Shown: positions 16,281-26,326 of the stretch, piece after piece | Position numbering within the stretch: position 1 is the stretch's first letter | Layout of the letters: every line of letters begins with the position of its first letter | From: DASXMT01 sp963755985 | GTDB taxonomy: Bacteria; Actinomycetota; Acidimicrobiia; Acidimicrobiales; RAAP-2 | Direction: 5' to 3' | Length of the DNA: 64,000 nucleotides | NCBI GenBank assembly: GCA_963755985.1 | Contig: CAVWLO010000002.1 | Coordinates: forward strand, 124,001 to 188,000 | Translations under genes and position numbers: made by a program | The notes under the pieces: generated by a model | What the model was told of the DNA's origin: nothing | Database searches by the model: none | Seen by the model: only the letters and a program-made list of their open reading frames with translations

Positions 16281-17707
16281 TCAACGGTGGAGGGTCGACA
16301 CCGTCCCGCCGAACCAGGGGTGGGCCCGCTCGAGCTGGCCGGCCAGGCGGAACAGCGTGGCCTCGTCGCCGAAGCGCCCGACCACCTGGGAGCCGATGGG
16401 TATGCCGCCCGCCAACCGGTCCAGAGGAAGTGACATGGCCGGCTGCCCGGTCAGGTTCACCAGGTAGGTAAAGGCGGTCATCGACCCCGAGGTCTGGATG
16501 AAGCGATCGAGGTCGTCGCCTCCGAGCGCACCCGAGGGGGCCCGGCGGTTGGGCCAAGGTGGGCGTGACCAACACGTCGATGTCATCGAACAGCTCGCCC
16601 ATGGTCCGGCCGAGGCGGTGCATGGCCTGGACGGCGGCGATGTAGGCGGCGGCGCTGGTCGAGCGGCCATGGTCGACCAGCAGGCGCGGTCATCGGCTCG
16701 AGGTCGTCGGGGCCCAGGGTCCGGCCCGTGCCGGCCAGGTAGGAGTCGACGCCCACGGCGACCTGGGCGGGCACGATGGAGGAGCGGGCGGCCACCAGGT
16801 CTTCGAGGATCGGCGGCCACAGCCGAGGTACGACATCGTGGCCGAGCTGCGCGCAGCGCCGGGCGGTGGCCTCGGCCGCATCCCGGCAGGCCGGGTCGAC
16901 GGGCGTGCCGGTGGGGGCCTCGACGATGAGGCCGATGCGCAACGGCGCCGGGTCCACGCCGGCATCAACCAGGTAGGACCCGGAGGCGGGCGGGGCCCAG
17001 TAGGGGTCGCCGGCCATGGGCCCGGCGGTGGCATCGAGGGCGGCGGCGCTGTCCCGCACCGAGCGGGTGACCACGTGCTGGGTGCTCATACCGTTCCAGC
17101 CCTCGCTCCGCTCCGGGCCGACGGGGACACGGCCCCGGGTCGGCTTCAGGCCGAAGAGCCCGCAGCACGAGGCGGGTATGCGGATGGAACCGCCGCCGTC
17201 GCTGGCGTGGGCCAGGGCGAAGATGCCCGAGGCCACCGCGGCGGCCGCGCCGCCACTCGAGCCGCCCGAGGTCACGCCGAGGTCCCACGGGTTGTGGGTG
17301 GGCCCGGACAGGGCCGGCTCGGTGCTCGGGCTCAGGCCCAGCTCCGGGGTGTTGGTCTTGGCCACGAGGACCAGACCAGCCCGGCGGTAGCGGGCGATGA
17401 CCTCGGAATCGTCGGCGCTGGGCGGCCCCGGTGCGAAGAGGCGGCTGCCGTTGGTGGTGGTCAGCCCGGCCACGTTGGTCCACAGGTCCTTGATGGCGAA
17501 GGGCACCCCCCGGAAGGGGCCAGGTGGCAGCCCGGCGTCGATGGCCCGTCGAGCCCGGTCCTCGAACCGCGTGGTGACCGCGTTGACCGCCGGATTGACC
17601 GCCTCGATCGAGGCCATGGCCTGGTCGAGCAGCTCGTGGGCCGAGACGTCGCCCGACCGGACCAACTCGGCCAGGCCCAGGGCGTCGTGTTGTCCGACCA
17701 GGTTCAT
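16281..17707 (-). CDS. Amidase-signature enzyme with two frameshifts
   Basis: Amidase-signature (GatA/AtzF-like) hydrolase. The Ser-Ser-Lys triad is visible: Lys in GVPFAIKDLW, the Gly/Ser-rich loop TSGGSSGGAAAAVASG, and DGGGSIRIPASCCGLFGLKP. The frame breaks twice, near 16690 (after LGPDDLEPMT) and near 16530. Repairing one extra base at each gives TPTLAQPPGPLGALGGDDLD and the C-terminal part MSLPLDRLAGGIPIGSQVVG to the stop at 16281, about 475 residues. The start ATG at 17707 gives MNLVGQHDALGLAELVRSGD; the upstream codons (RASEPRASET) come from a 15-bp duplication. The substrate is unknown. The gene lies just downstream of an amidohydrolase gene. Confidence 0.8.
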
Positions 17708-17710
17708 GGT

Positions 17711-17738
17711 CTCACTCGCACGGGGCTCACTCGCACGG
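17711..17738. repeat. 13-bp direct repeat before the amidase start
   Basis: CTCACTCGCACGG occurs at 17711-17723 and again at 17726-17738, a 15-base period in the gap between amidase and amidohydrolase. Confidence 0.8.
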
Positions 17739-17772
17739 ACGGGGACCGGCCTCCCAGCCGGCCCGGTCACTG

Positions 17773-19056
17773 TCAGAAGTTGATCGTCGTGTCCGTCTTG
17801 TTCTTCAGGGCCCGGCGCAGGGCCTCATTGGCGTTGTCGGGCAGGCCGTCGAGGGGTCGGGCGAGCTCGTCCATCGTCGGCCCGAACTTCTCCCCCAAGG
17901 GCTTGAGGGCCTCGAGGTCGAAGTCGTAGAGGGCGGCGGCGTTGCCGTGGAGGATCTTGCGCCGATCGGTCGGCTCGAGGTCGGAGAAGACGGCTCGGAG
18001 GTTCTCCCGGGTCAGCGGGTAGGTGCCCTCGTCGTGGGGGTAGTCCGACCCCCACATGAGCCGGTCGGTCCCCAGGCGATGGCGGATGTTGGCGTCGGCG
18101 ATGGTCGGCTGGGACATCCCCACCCAGCAGTTCTGGGCGAAGTAGTCGCTGGCCGACTTGGGCAGCACGTGGTCCTGGTCGAAGCGGAGCTCGCCCTGGG
18201 CGCCCGTGCCCCGGATCATCTTCAGGGTCCCGTCCAGCCGGTCGAGCAGGGGCGGGATCCACGAGGCCCCCATCTCGGTCATGACGAACTTGAGCCTCGG
18301 ATGGCGCTCGAAGACCCCCGACAACAACAGGTGGACGAAGGGTCGCTGGGAGTAGAAGCCCACCTCGGTGATGTAGAGGACCATCGACAGCGGACCCGAG
18401 CCGTAGTCGGGGACCCCGATGCCACCGTGGCTGTGCACGGGGACCTCGAGGTCCTCGCAGACATCCCACAGGGGCTCGTAGTAGGGGTCGTAGAGAGGCT
18501 TCACCCAGGTGACGTCGGGTGGGGGATTGGGCAACAGGACCCCGCCCCGCAAGCCGTGCTCTTTGATCCACCGGACGTCTTCGATGGCGTCGTCCACGTC
18601 GTTTATGAAGATCTGGCCGATCCCGGCCCTTCGCTCGGGGAACTCGTTGCACCAGTCGACCAGCCACCGGTTGTGGGCCCGGATGCCGGCCAGGCGGTGC
18701 TGGTAGTCGGCGGGCGGCGGGGGCGGGGCAAAGAGCACGAAGCTCGGGAAGAAGGGGGGCACGGTGTTCGGGAACAGGACCTCGCCCACCACCCCGTCGG
18801 CCTCTTGTTGGCTGTTGCGCATCTCGTTGTCCCAGTTGCGCAGGCGCCGGTTGTCCCCGAGGTCCCGGAAGGGGTTCTTGTACTTGGCCCGCCAGGCGTC
18901 GAAGTCCTCCAGATAGGCGGGGTCGAGGTACTCCCGGTACTGGGCGTGGCTCCCCCCGGCGTGGCAGTCGGCCGAGATGATGGTGGTGCCGACGGCCCCG
19001 CCGTCAGCAGTGGCGGTGCTGGGCGCGGTGGTCGGCGCTTCGGTGCTGGGGGCCAT
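17773..19056 (-). CDS. Amidohydrolase-2 family metal-dependent hydrolase
   Basis: This 427-residue TIM-barrel protein has family signatures: IISADCHAGGSHAQYREYLD (metal-binding D-x-H), VPVHSHGGIGVPD, LKFVMTEMGASWIPPLLDRL and LMWGSDYPHDEGTYPLTREN (His and Asp). The ATG at 19056 is preferred; earlier codons encode a Thr/Glu/Arg-rich segment that comes from tandem repeats. Relatives hydrolyse or decarboxylate cyclic and aromatic acids; no substrate can be named. It follows the TetR-family gene on the same strand and resembles the protein at 50745-52010. Confidence 0.85.
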   Translation of the reverse strand: MAPSTEAPTTAPSTATADGGAVGTTIISADCHAGGSHAQYREYLDPAYLEDFDAWRAKYKNPFRDLGDNRRLRNWDNEMRNSQQEADGVVGEVLFPNTVPPFFPSFVLFAPPPPPADYQHRLAGIRAHNRWLVDWCNEFPERRAGIGQIFINDVDDAIEDVRWIKEHGLRGGVLLPNPPPDVTWVKPLYDPYYEPLWDVCEDLEVPVHSHGGIGVPDYGSGPLSMVLYITEVGFYSQRPFVHLLLSGVFERHPRLKFVMTEMGASWIPPLLDRLDGTLKMIRGTGAQGELRFDQDHVLPKSASDYFAQNCWVGMSQPTIADANIRHRLGTDRLMWGSDYPHDEGTYPLTRENLRAVFSDLEPTDRRKILHGNAAALYDFDLEALKPLGEKFGPTMDELARPLDGLPDNANEALRRALKNKTDTTINF

Positions 19057-19069
19057 CGGGTTCCTCCTC

Positions 19070-19147
19070 GGCTCGGTCGTCGCTCGCTGGGTCACCGGCT
19101 CGGCTCGGTCGTCGTGCTCGGCTCGGTCGTCGCTCGGCTGGGTCATC
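19070..19147. repeat. Imperfect repeats of GGCTCGGTCGTCGCTCG
   Basis: GGCTCGGTCGTCGCTCG lies at 19070-19086 and 19120-19136, with a shorter copy at 19102-19114. They sit immediately upstream of the amidohydrolase start. Confidence 0.75.
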
Positions 19148-19158
19148 GGGACGATCTG

Positions 19159-19169
19159 GAATCTGATTC
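19159..19169. promoter_or_regulatory. Small palindrome between TetR and amidohydrolase genes
   Basis: GAATC-T-GATTC is a perfect inverted repeat with a 1-base centre, in an AT-richer pocket before the amidohydrolase gene. It may be an operator for the adjacent TetR protein. There is no other evidence. Confidence 0.3.
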
Positions 19170-19175
19170 TAGATA

Positions 19176-19787
19176 CTAGCGCGCCCGGGAGGCCCCCGGC
19201 GGCGGGGAGAAGATCAGGTCGATGGTCTGGAAGACGCTGCGGTACACACGCTCGATCTCGATGCGTCCCAGCGCCCAGGCATGGAGCATCGATCCCATCA
19301 CGATGGCGGCGATGCCGGTGATCTCCCTCGCCTCGTTCACCGGCAACGTGTCGAGGGCGGTGGCGAAGGTGGCCAGGTTGTGGTCACTGAACACGGCGAA
19401 CATCTCCCGCGCATGACCATCGGTCGAGTTCTCCAGCACGATCTCCAGCCTCAGGAATTGCGGATGGCGCTCGAAGGCGCGGATGACCCGGCCGAAGAGG
19501 TCGGTGAGCCGCTCCTGGCTGGTCTGGCCGCTCAAGGGACGGCGGGCGATGGCCCGCCGGAACGAGCTGGCCCACTCGAGCATGACCGCGGCGTAGAGGT
19601 GCTCCTTGGAGCTGAAGTAGTGGTACATCGTCCCGAGGGCGACGTCGGCCCGCTGGGCCACGTCGCGCACATGGATGGTCTCGTACTCGCCCTCTTCGAG
19701 CAGCCCGAGCGCAGCCGACACGATCCGGTCCCGCCGCGCCCGTTGTCCCGGCCTCAGCGAGTCCGGGTGCTCCATCTGTGTGGACAT
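19176..19787 (-). CDS. TetR-family transcriptional regulator
   Basis: This 203-residue protein has an N-terminal HTH: RDRIVSAALGLLEEGEYETI, HVRDVAQRADVALGTMYHYF and SSKEHLYAAVML. The ligand-binding region is all-helical with a segment like those of KstR-type regulators of fatty acid or steroid catabolism (SMLHAWALGRIEIERVYRSV). It is upstream of the amidohydrolase and divergent from an enoyl-CoA hydratase gene, so either may be its target. Confidence 0.85.
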   Translation of the reverse strand: MSTQMEHPDSLRPGQRARRDRIVSAALGLLEEGEYETIHVRDVAQRADVALGTMYHYFSSKEHLYAAVMLEWASSFRRAIARRPLSGQTSQERLTDLFGRVIRAFERHPQFLRLEIVLENSTDGHAREMFAVFSDHNLATFATALDTLPVNEAREITGIAAIVMGSMLHAWALGRIEIERVYRSVFQTIDLIFSPPPGASRAR

Positions 19788-20012
19788 CAGGAGGTCTTGC
19801 TCATGGTCGGCTCATGGTCGCCTCGGGATGATAGTTGGCCTCCCCGGCGGCGCCGGGCGGGCTCGGTGCCGGTGGGCCGTGTACGCTCCCGCTTCACCGC
19901 CAGGGGGAGTCGGGCTCGGCAACTAGAGTTTGGTTCTGGTTTGGTCGGGGAGCAACCGAGTCGGTCCGGGCTCCGTACGTCTACTACCGGCAGATCGAAC
20001 GAGGAGGCAGCC

Positions 20013-20852
20013 ATGGCAGAGCAATTGGTCCTGACGGACGACCCATCGGAGGGGGTCAGGCGCCTGACCCTCAACCGGCCGGAGAAGCGGAACGCCTTGA
20101 GCAACGCCCTCCGGGGCGAGCTGTTCGAAGCAATCCACACGGCCGACGCCGACGACGACGTCCGGGTGACCATCATCCGGGGCGCGGGCAAGTGCTTCTC
20201 GTCCGGCTACGACCTCGGGAACGCCAACGAGGGGGTGCCCCTTCCCTTCTATACGGCACCGGGCGAAGGGCAGTGGCCCCGCCACGTGACCGAGGGCTGG
20301 ATGAGCATCTGGGACCTGGCCAAGCCGGTCATCGCCCAGGTGCATGGCTACTGTCTGGCCGGCGGGAGCGAGTTGGCCACCGGCTGCGACCTGGTCGTGG
20401 TGGCCGAGGACGCCGAGATCGGCTACCCGGCCGTCCGCTTCGGCGTCCCGGACATGCACTTCCACGCCTGGTTCATGGGCATGCGCACGGCCATGGACAT
20501 GATGCTGACCGGTGACTCGATCTCGGGGACCGAGGCGGCCCGGCTGGGCTGGGCCAACTACGCCTACCCGGCCGAGGAGCTCGACGACCAGGTGCTGGCC
20601 TATGCCGAGCGCATCGCCAAGATGCCGACCGACCTGGTCAAGCTGAACAAGCGCCTGGTCCACCGGACCATGGAGGTCATGGGGCTCCGCACGGCCATCC
20701 GGATGGGAACCGAGATCTGCGCCCTCGGCATCCACCAGCCCACGCTCAAGCAGTTCGTGTCGGACATCCAAAGCGGTGGCCTGACCGAGACGCTGAGCAA
20801 GCGGGACTCGCCCTACGGCGACTACCGGACCTCCGAGGCAGAGCCTGGGTAG
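20013..20852 (+). CDS. Enoyl-CoA hydratase/isomerase family (crotonase)
   Basis: This 279-residue crotonase-fold protein has LTLNRPEKRNALSNALRGEL and GKCFSSGYDLGN (oxyanion-hole loop). HGYCLAGGSELATGCDLVVV is the second oxyanion region, followed by GYPAVRFGVPDMHFHAWFMG. The usual hydratase Glu pair is not clearly kept: the GGSELATGCD segment keeps one Glu, so a hydratase is possible but other crotonase reactions cannot be excluded. The ATG at 20013 has GAGGAGG six bases upstream. It is divergent from the TetR gene, a likely regulator. Confidence 0.85.
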   Translation: MAEQLVLTDDPSEGVRRLTLNRPEKRNALSNALRGELFEAIHTADADDDVRVTIIRGAGKCFSSGYDLGNANEGVPLPFYTAPGEGQWPRHVTEGWMSIWDLAKPVIAQVHGYCLAGGSELATGCDLVVVAEDAEIGYPAVRFGVPDMHFHAWFMGMRTAMDMMLTGDSISGTEAARLGWANYAYPAEELDDQVLAYAERIAKMPTDLVKLNKRLVHRTMEVMGLRTAIRMGTEICALGIHQPTLKQFVSDIQSGGLTETLSKRDSPYGDYRTSEAEPG

Positions 20853-20931
20853 GGCGCGCCGTCGGCCTGGAGAGCCGGTGTGTGGGGGCGGGATCTGGGT
20901 AGGATCAGCTCGGGAACCAGGAGGGCATCGG

Positions 20932-23900
20932 ATGGGCATCCGCCAGGCGCTTCACTCGTGGCCGGTCGTCAAGCAGCTGATCGGAGCCGACCGGTGGGGG
21001 CGGGGCACGGCCGTCCAGTCGGCCCGTAGTGCCGGGCTGGAGCCCCGGACCAAGACGGCCGACCAGGTGGTCAAGAGTGTCTGCCCGTACTGCGCGGTGG
21101 GCTGCGGCCAGCGGGTGTACGTGACCGACGGCAAGGTCGTCCAGATCGAAGGGGACCCCGACTCGCCCGTCTCCCGGGGGCGGCTGTGCCCCAAGGGCTC
21201 GGCCAGCGAGCAACTGGTCAACACCCCCAGCCGGCTGACCACGGTCAAGTACCGCCGCCCCCATGGCACCGAGTGGGAGGAGCTCTCCCTTGAGCGGGCC
21301 ATGGCCATGGTCGCCGACCGGGTGGTTGAGAGCCGGGCCCGGACCTGGCAGGAGGCCGACGAGCACGGCAATGCCCTGCGCCGCACCCTCGGGTTCGCCA
21401 GCCTGGGCGGTGCCACGCTGGACAACGAAGAGAACTACCTGATCAAGAAATTGTTCACCGCCCTCGGGGCCATACAGATCGAGAACCAGGCCCGCATATG
21501 ACACAGCGCCACGGTGCCCAGTTTGGGTGCCTCGTTCGGTCGTGGGGGAGCCACGTCCTTCCAGCAGGACCTCCAGAACGCTGACTGCATCGTCATCCAG
21601 GGCTCGAACATGGCCGAGTGCCATCCGGTCGGCTTCCAGTGGGTGATGGAGGCCAAGGCCCGCGGGGCCAGGGTCATCCACGTCGACCCGCGGTTCACCC
21701 GGACCTCGGCGCTGGCCGACCAGTACGTACCCCTGCGGGCCGGCAGCGACATCGCCTTTTTGGGCGGGATCGTGAACTACATCCTGTCCAGCGAGAAGTA
21801 CTTCGCCGACTACGTCGTCGCCTACACAAACGCGTCGACCCTGGTGGACGAGGGCTTTGTCGACACCGAAGACCTCGGTGGGATGTTCTCGGGCTACGAC
21901 CCCGAGACGGGGACCTACGACTCGAGCAGCTGGGCGTACCAGGGGGCGTCGCAACCGGCGGCCGGCGGTGGGGGTCACACCGGCGATGAGACGGGCGACC
22001 AGAGGAGCGCGGGCGGGGACGTGTTCGGGAGCGGCGGCGCCCAGGTGCACGGCAGCGATCTGGAGCGGGACGAGACCCTCCAGCACCCGCGCTGTGTCTT
22101 CCAGGTGCTGAAGCGCCACTACGCCCGCTACACCCCCGAGATGGTGGAGGAGGTGTGCGGCGTGCCGGCCGAGGAATTCGAGCGGGTGTGCGAGGCGGTC
22201 ACGGCCAACAGCGGCCGGGACCGCACGACGGCGTGGGTCTACTCGGTCGGGTGGACCCAGCACTCGGTGGGCGTGCAGTACATCCGGGGCGCGGCCATCA
22301 TCCAGCTCCTCTTGGGCAACATGGGCCGGCCCGGCGGCGGCATCCTGGCCCTCCGGGGACATGCCAGCATCCAGGGGTCGACCGACATTCCCACGCTGTT
22401 CAACCTGCTTCCCGGGTACCTGCCCATGCCCAAGGCGGGCACCGACCACACCCTGGCTGACTACGTCGGGTCGATCACCACCGAGGGCCAGAAGGGCTTC
22501 TGGAGCTCGGCCGAGGCCTACACGGTCAGCCTGCTCAAGAGCTACTGGGGCGATGCCGCCACCGAGGACAACGACTTCTGCTTCGACTACCTGCCCCGGT
22601 TGACCGGCGACCACGGCACCTACCAGACGACCATGCTCATGAACGACGGCCAGGTCGACGGGTTCTTCGTGGTGGGCCAGAACCCGGCGGTGGGCTCGGC
22701 CCACGGCCGGCTCCAGCGGCTGGGCATGGCCAAGCTCAAATGGTTGGTGGTGCGGGACTTCCAGGCGATCGAGTCGGCCACCTTCTGGAAGGACGGCCCC
22801 GAGATCGCCACCGGCGAGCTGCGGACCGAAGACATCGGGACCGAGGTCTTCTTGTTCCCCGCCGCCGCCCACACCGAAAAGGACGGCAGCTTCACCCAGA
22901 CCCAGCGGATGTTGCAGTGGCACCACAAGGCCGTCGAGCCGCCCGGCGATGCCCGCAGCGACCTGCATTTCTTCTTCCACCTCGGCCGGCTGGTCCGGGA
23001 GCGGCTCGAGGGCTCCGAGCTCGAGCGCGATCGCCCCGTCCTGGACCTGGTCTGGGACTACCCGGTCGACGACCGGGGCGACCCGTCGGCCGACGCCGTC
23101 CTGGCCGAGGTCAACGGCCGCCACCTCACCGGAGAGAAGGCCGGCCAGATGCTCAGCAGCTACACCGAGATGGAGGCCGACGGCTCGACCACCGGGGGCT
23201 GCTGGATCTACACGGGCGTCTACGCCGACGGGGTCAACCAGTCCAAGCGACGAAAGCCCGGACGCGAGCAGTCCTGGGTGGCGCCGGAGTGGGGCTGGGC
23301 CTGGCCCCTGAACCGGCGCACCCTCTACAACCGGGCCTCGGCCGACCCGAGCGGTAGGCCCTGGAGCGAGCGGAAGGCCTACGTGTGGTGGGACGCCGAG
23401 GCCAAGAAGTGGTCGGGTCACGACGTGCCCGACTTCCCGGTGACCACCGACCCCTCGTACCGCCCGCCGCCCGGCCTGGGCGGACCTGAGGGCCTGGCCG
23501 GGGACGACCCGTTCGTCATGCAGTCGGACGGGAAGGGCTGGCTCTATGCGCCGAGCGGGCTGGTGGACGGGCCCATGCCCACCCACTACGAGGCGACGGA
23601 GTCCCCGCTGCGCAACGCCATGTACGGCCAGCAGGCCAACCCGACCCGCGAGATCTACCGGCGGGCGGACAACCTGATGAACCCCTCGCCCCCCGAGCCG
23701 GGCAGCGAGGTCTTCCCCTACGTGGTGACGACCTACCGGCTGACCGAGCACCACACGGCCGGGGGGATGAGCCGGTGGCTCCCGTACCTGGCCGAGCTGC
23801 AGCCGGAGTTCTTCTGCGAGGTGTCCCCCGAGCTGGCCGGCGAGCGCGGGCTCCAACACCTGGGCTGGGCGACCATCGTCACCGCCCGTACCGCGGTGGA

Positions 23901-24216
23901 GGCGAGGGTGCTGGTCACCGAGCGGATGGTGCCCCTGACCGTAGGCGGTCGCACCATCCACCAGATCGGGCTGCCCTACCACTGGGGGGTCGGCGGCGAC
24001 GCGCTGGTCAGCGGCGACTCGGCCAACGACCTGCTCGGGGTCCAGCTCGACGCCAACGTCCTCATTCAGGAGAGCAAGGTGGCCAGCTGCGACGTCCGGC
24101 CCGGCCGCCGCCCGACCGGCCCCGCGCTCTTGGCCTACGTGGACGAGTACCGCCGCCGGGCCGGCATCACGCCCGAGACGGGCACGGCCCACCAGACGAA
24201 GGAGGACGAGGGGTGA
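20932..24216 (+). CDS. fdhA: Selenocysteine formate dehydrogenase, catalytic subunit
   Basis: The 1094-residue molybdopterin oxidoreductase is read through an in-frame TGA at 21499-21501 (codon 190), inside NQARI-U-HSATVPSLG. FdnG/FdoG enzymes have Sec followed by His at the same place. The N-terminal cluster motif is CPYCAVGCGQRVYV with RLCPKG. Downstream are GSNMAECHPVGFQWVMEAKA, GNMGRPGGGILALRGHASIQ and the C-terminal cofactor domain (TEHHTAGGMSRWLPYLAELQ). No Tat signal is visible, so it probably faces the cytoplasm. It oxidises formate to CO2, passing electrons to FdhB. The ATG at 20932 has AGGAGGG six bases upstream. A hairpin follows the UGA, and selA, selB, selD and selC lie downstream. 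The fdh stop overlaps the fdhB start (GTGA). Confidence 0.95.
21513..21531 (+). promoter_or_regulatory. Candidate bacterial SECIS hairpin after the fdhA UGA
   Basis: GGTGCCCA (21513-21520) pairs with TGGGTGCC (21524-21531), including two G-U wobbles, leaving a GTT loop. If the last A-U pair opens, the loop reads AGUUU, with G then U as in bacterial SECIS loops. The loop starts about 20 bases after the UGA, inside the usual spacing. It lies within the coding region, as bacterial SECIS elements do. It should bind the C-terminal domain of SelB. Confidence 0.75.
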
Positions 24217-25124
24217 CCGAAACCTTCGTGGATCCCGTCGATCCGGCCCGGGCCGCGGGCTGGACCGACCCCCCCAGGCGGAAGGGCTTCTTCACCGACA
24301 CCTCCATCTGCATCGGGTGCAAGGCCTGCGAGGTGGCCTGCAAGGAATGGAACGGCGTCCCCGAGGACGGCCTGGAGCTCCTCGGCTCCTCCTACGACAA
24401 CACCGGCGCGCTCGGGGCCAGCACCTGGCGCCACGTGGCCTTCATCGAGCAGCCTAGGGCGACGGGTTCACAGGTCTCGGGGTGGGCCCGGCCGTCCGGC
24501 CAGGCGGCCGAGGCCGAGCCAAGGGAGGACCGGCCCGAGTTCCGGTGGCTCATGTCCTCGGACGTGTGCAAGCACTGCACGTCGGCCGCCTGCCTCGACG
24601 TGTGCCCGACCGGCTCGCTCTTCCGCACCGAGTTCGGGACGGTGGTCGTCCAAGAGGACATCTGCAACGGGTGCGGGTACTGCGTGCCCGCCTGCCCCTT
24701 CGGGGTCATCGACCGGCGCATCGGCGAGAAGGGGGTCACCAAGAACGTCGGCATCGCCCAGAAATGCACCCTGTGCTACGACCGCATCGGCCAGGGCATG
24801 ACGCCGGCCTGCGCCCAGGCCTGCCCGACCCGGTCCATCCAGTTCGGGGACGTGGAGGAGCTGCGGGAGCGGGCCGCCGGGCGCGTCGACGCCCTCCGCG
24901 ACGCCGGCGTCGGCAGTGCCCGGCTGTACGGCCACGACCCCGATGACGGCATCGGGGGAGCGGGCGCCATGTTCCTTCTCCTCGACGAGCCCGAGGTGTA
25001 CGGGCTGCCCCCCGATCCGGTGGTCACCACCAGGGACCTGCCCGCCATGTGGCGCTCGGCCGGGCTGGCCGCGGCCACGCTTCTGGCCGGGTCGATCGCC
25101 GCGTTTGCCCGGCGCCGGTCATGA
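24213..25124 (+). CDS. fdhB: Formate dehydrogenase iron-sulfur subunit
   Basis: This 303-residue ferredoxin-type protein has four 4Fe-4S motifs: CIGCKACEVACKEWN, CKHCTSAACLDVCPTGSLF, CNGCGYCVPACPFGVID and CTLCYDRIGQGMTPACAQAC. A hydrophobic helix near the C-terminus (SAGLAAATLLAGSIAAF) is followed by RRRS and should tether it to the membrane. It carries electrons from FdhA to the membrane subunit. The GTG start overlaps the fdhA stop and its stop overlaps the next ATG, so the three subunits are tightly coupled. Confidence 0.94.
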   Translation: MTETFVDPVDPARAAGWTDPPRRKGFFTDTSICIGCKACEVACKEWNGVPEDGLELLGSSYDNTGALGASTWRHVAFIEQPRATGSQVSGWARPSGQAAEAEPREDRPEFRWLMSSDVCKHCTSAACLDVCPTGSLFRTEFGTVVVQEDICNGCGYCVPACPFGVIDRRIGEKGVTKNVGIAQKCTLCYDRIGQGMTPACAQACPTRSIQFGDVEELRERAAGRVDALRDAGVGSARLYGHDPDDGIGGAGAMFLLLDEPEVYGLPPDPVVTTRDLPAMWRSAGLAAATLLAGSIAAFARRRS

Positions 25125-26230
25125 GCGCATCGGGGCCGAACGGCAAGGGGCCGCCCGGGAGCCCCTCGGGCGGGGCTGGTCCCGGTTCCGGACCCGTTCG
25201 CGGTCGCCGGCGCAAGGGTGGCCGCGGCGGCGAGCGGAAGATGGTGCCCGACGCCACGTTCACCTCCTACTACGGCCGTCCCGTGGTCAAGGCCTCGCCG
25301 TGGGCGGCCGACATCCCCGCCTACCTGTTCCTCGGCGGCCTGGCCGGCGGCTCGTCGCTGCTCGCCGCCGGCGCCGACCGGACCGGTCGGCCCGCCTTGC
25401 GTCGCACGGGGCGGATCGGCGCCCTGTTCGCCATCTCGGGAAGCCTCGGCGCCCTGGTCCACGACCTGGGCCGTCCCGGGCGCTTCGCCAACATGTTGCG
25501 GGTGGCCAAGCCCACCTCGCCGATGTCCATGGGGACGTGGCTCCTCACTGCTTACGGCCCGGCTGCCGGCCTCGCCGGCGCGGGCGAGCTGAGCGGGCTG
25601 GCCCCGGCCCGGTGGCGCAGGGCGCCGGCCGCTCGACTGCTCCAGGCGCTCGCTCGGCCGGCCGGGTTGGCCGCCGCCCTGGTGGCCCCGGCGGTCGCCT
25701 CCTACACGGCCGTACTCCTCTCGGACACGGCCACGCCCACCTGGCACGCCGGCCGCCGCGAGATGCCGTTCGTCTTCGTGGGTTCGGCCGCCGCCGCCGC
25801 CGGCGGACTCGGGATGCTGGGCGCGCCGGTGGACCAGGCGGGACCGGCGCGGCGCATGGCCGTGGCCGGCGCCCTGGTCGACCTGGCCGCGGCAAAGCGC
25901 ATGGAGGACTCGATGGGCCTGGCCGCAGAGACGTTGCACCACGGTCGGGCCGGCCACCTGATGCGGGCGAGCAAGGCGTTGACCGCCGTCGGGGCGGCCG
26001 CGGCCGCACTGTTCGGGGCCAGGAGCCGAGTGATCGCCGCCAGTGCCGGCGCCGCCCTCCTGGCCGGTTCGGCCTGCACCCGGTTCGGCATCTTCGAGGC
26101 CGGCCAGGCTTCTGCCCGCGACCCCACGTACACCGTGGTGCCGCAGCGCCAACGGCTCGAGCAGGCCGGTGGGCCCGCGCCGGGACCGGCTGCCTCACCA
26201 GCCGGGTTGCCCGACGGTCACCCGACCTGA
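25121..26230 (+). CDS. fdhC: NrfD/FdhC-type membrane subunit
   Basis: This 369-residue protein has a Gly/Pro/Lys-rich hydrophilic start (residues 1-45) and then multiple hydrophobic helices. Typical NrfD-like segments are ADIPAYLFLGGLAGGSSLLA, GALVHDLGRPGRFANML and PTSPMSMGTWLLTAYGPAAG. NrfD-type subunits link iron-sulfur partners to the quinone pool. It probably completes a three-part, menaquinone-linked formate dehydrogenase. No heme-binding b-type subunit is seen, unlike FdnI of E. coli. The ATG overlaps the fdhB stop. The gap to selA is short (about 90 bases). Confidence 0.88.
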   Translation: MSASGPNGKGPPGSPSGGAGPGSGPVRGRRRKGGRGGERKMVPDATFTSYYGRPVVKASPWAADIPAYLFLGGLAGGSSLLAAGADRTGRPALRRTGRIGALFAISGSLGALVHDLGRPGRFANMLRVAKPTSPMSMGTWLLTAYGPAAGLAGAGELSGLAPARWRRAPAARLLQALARPAGLAAALVAPAVASYTAVLLSDTATPTWHAGRREMPFVFVGSAAAAAGGLGMLGAPVDQAGPARRMAVAGALVDLAAAKRMEDSMGLAAETLHHGRAGHLMRASKALTAVGAAAAALFGARSRVIAASAGAALLAGSACTRFGIFEAGQASARDPTYTVVPQRQRLEQAGGPAPGPAASPAGLPDGHPT

Positions 26231-26326
26231 CCGGCGAGACGGCCCGACCGGGCCCGGTGACCCGAGCGGGATGAGAGCCCGGTCCCGAGCCCAATTGGGA
26301 ATTCTCGAACCATTATCGTGGCCGCC

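Noticed and set aside
20905..24192. A 1095-codon open frame on the minus strand opposite fdhA
   Set aside because: It is antisense to a clear gene; the residues are repetitive Gly/Arg/Ala/Pro with no domain, a usual effect of high GC. It also covers a region already explained by FdhA.
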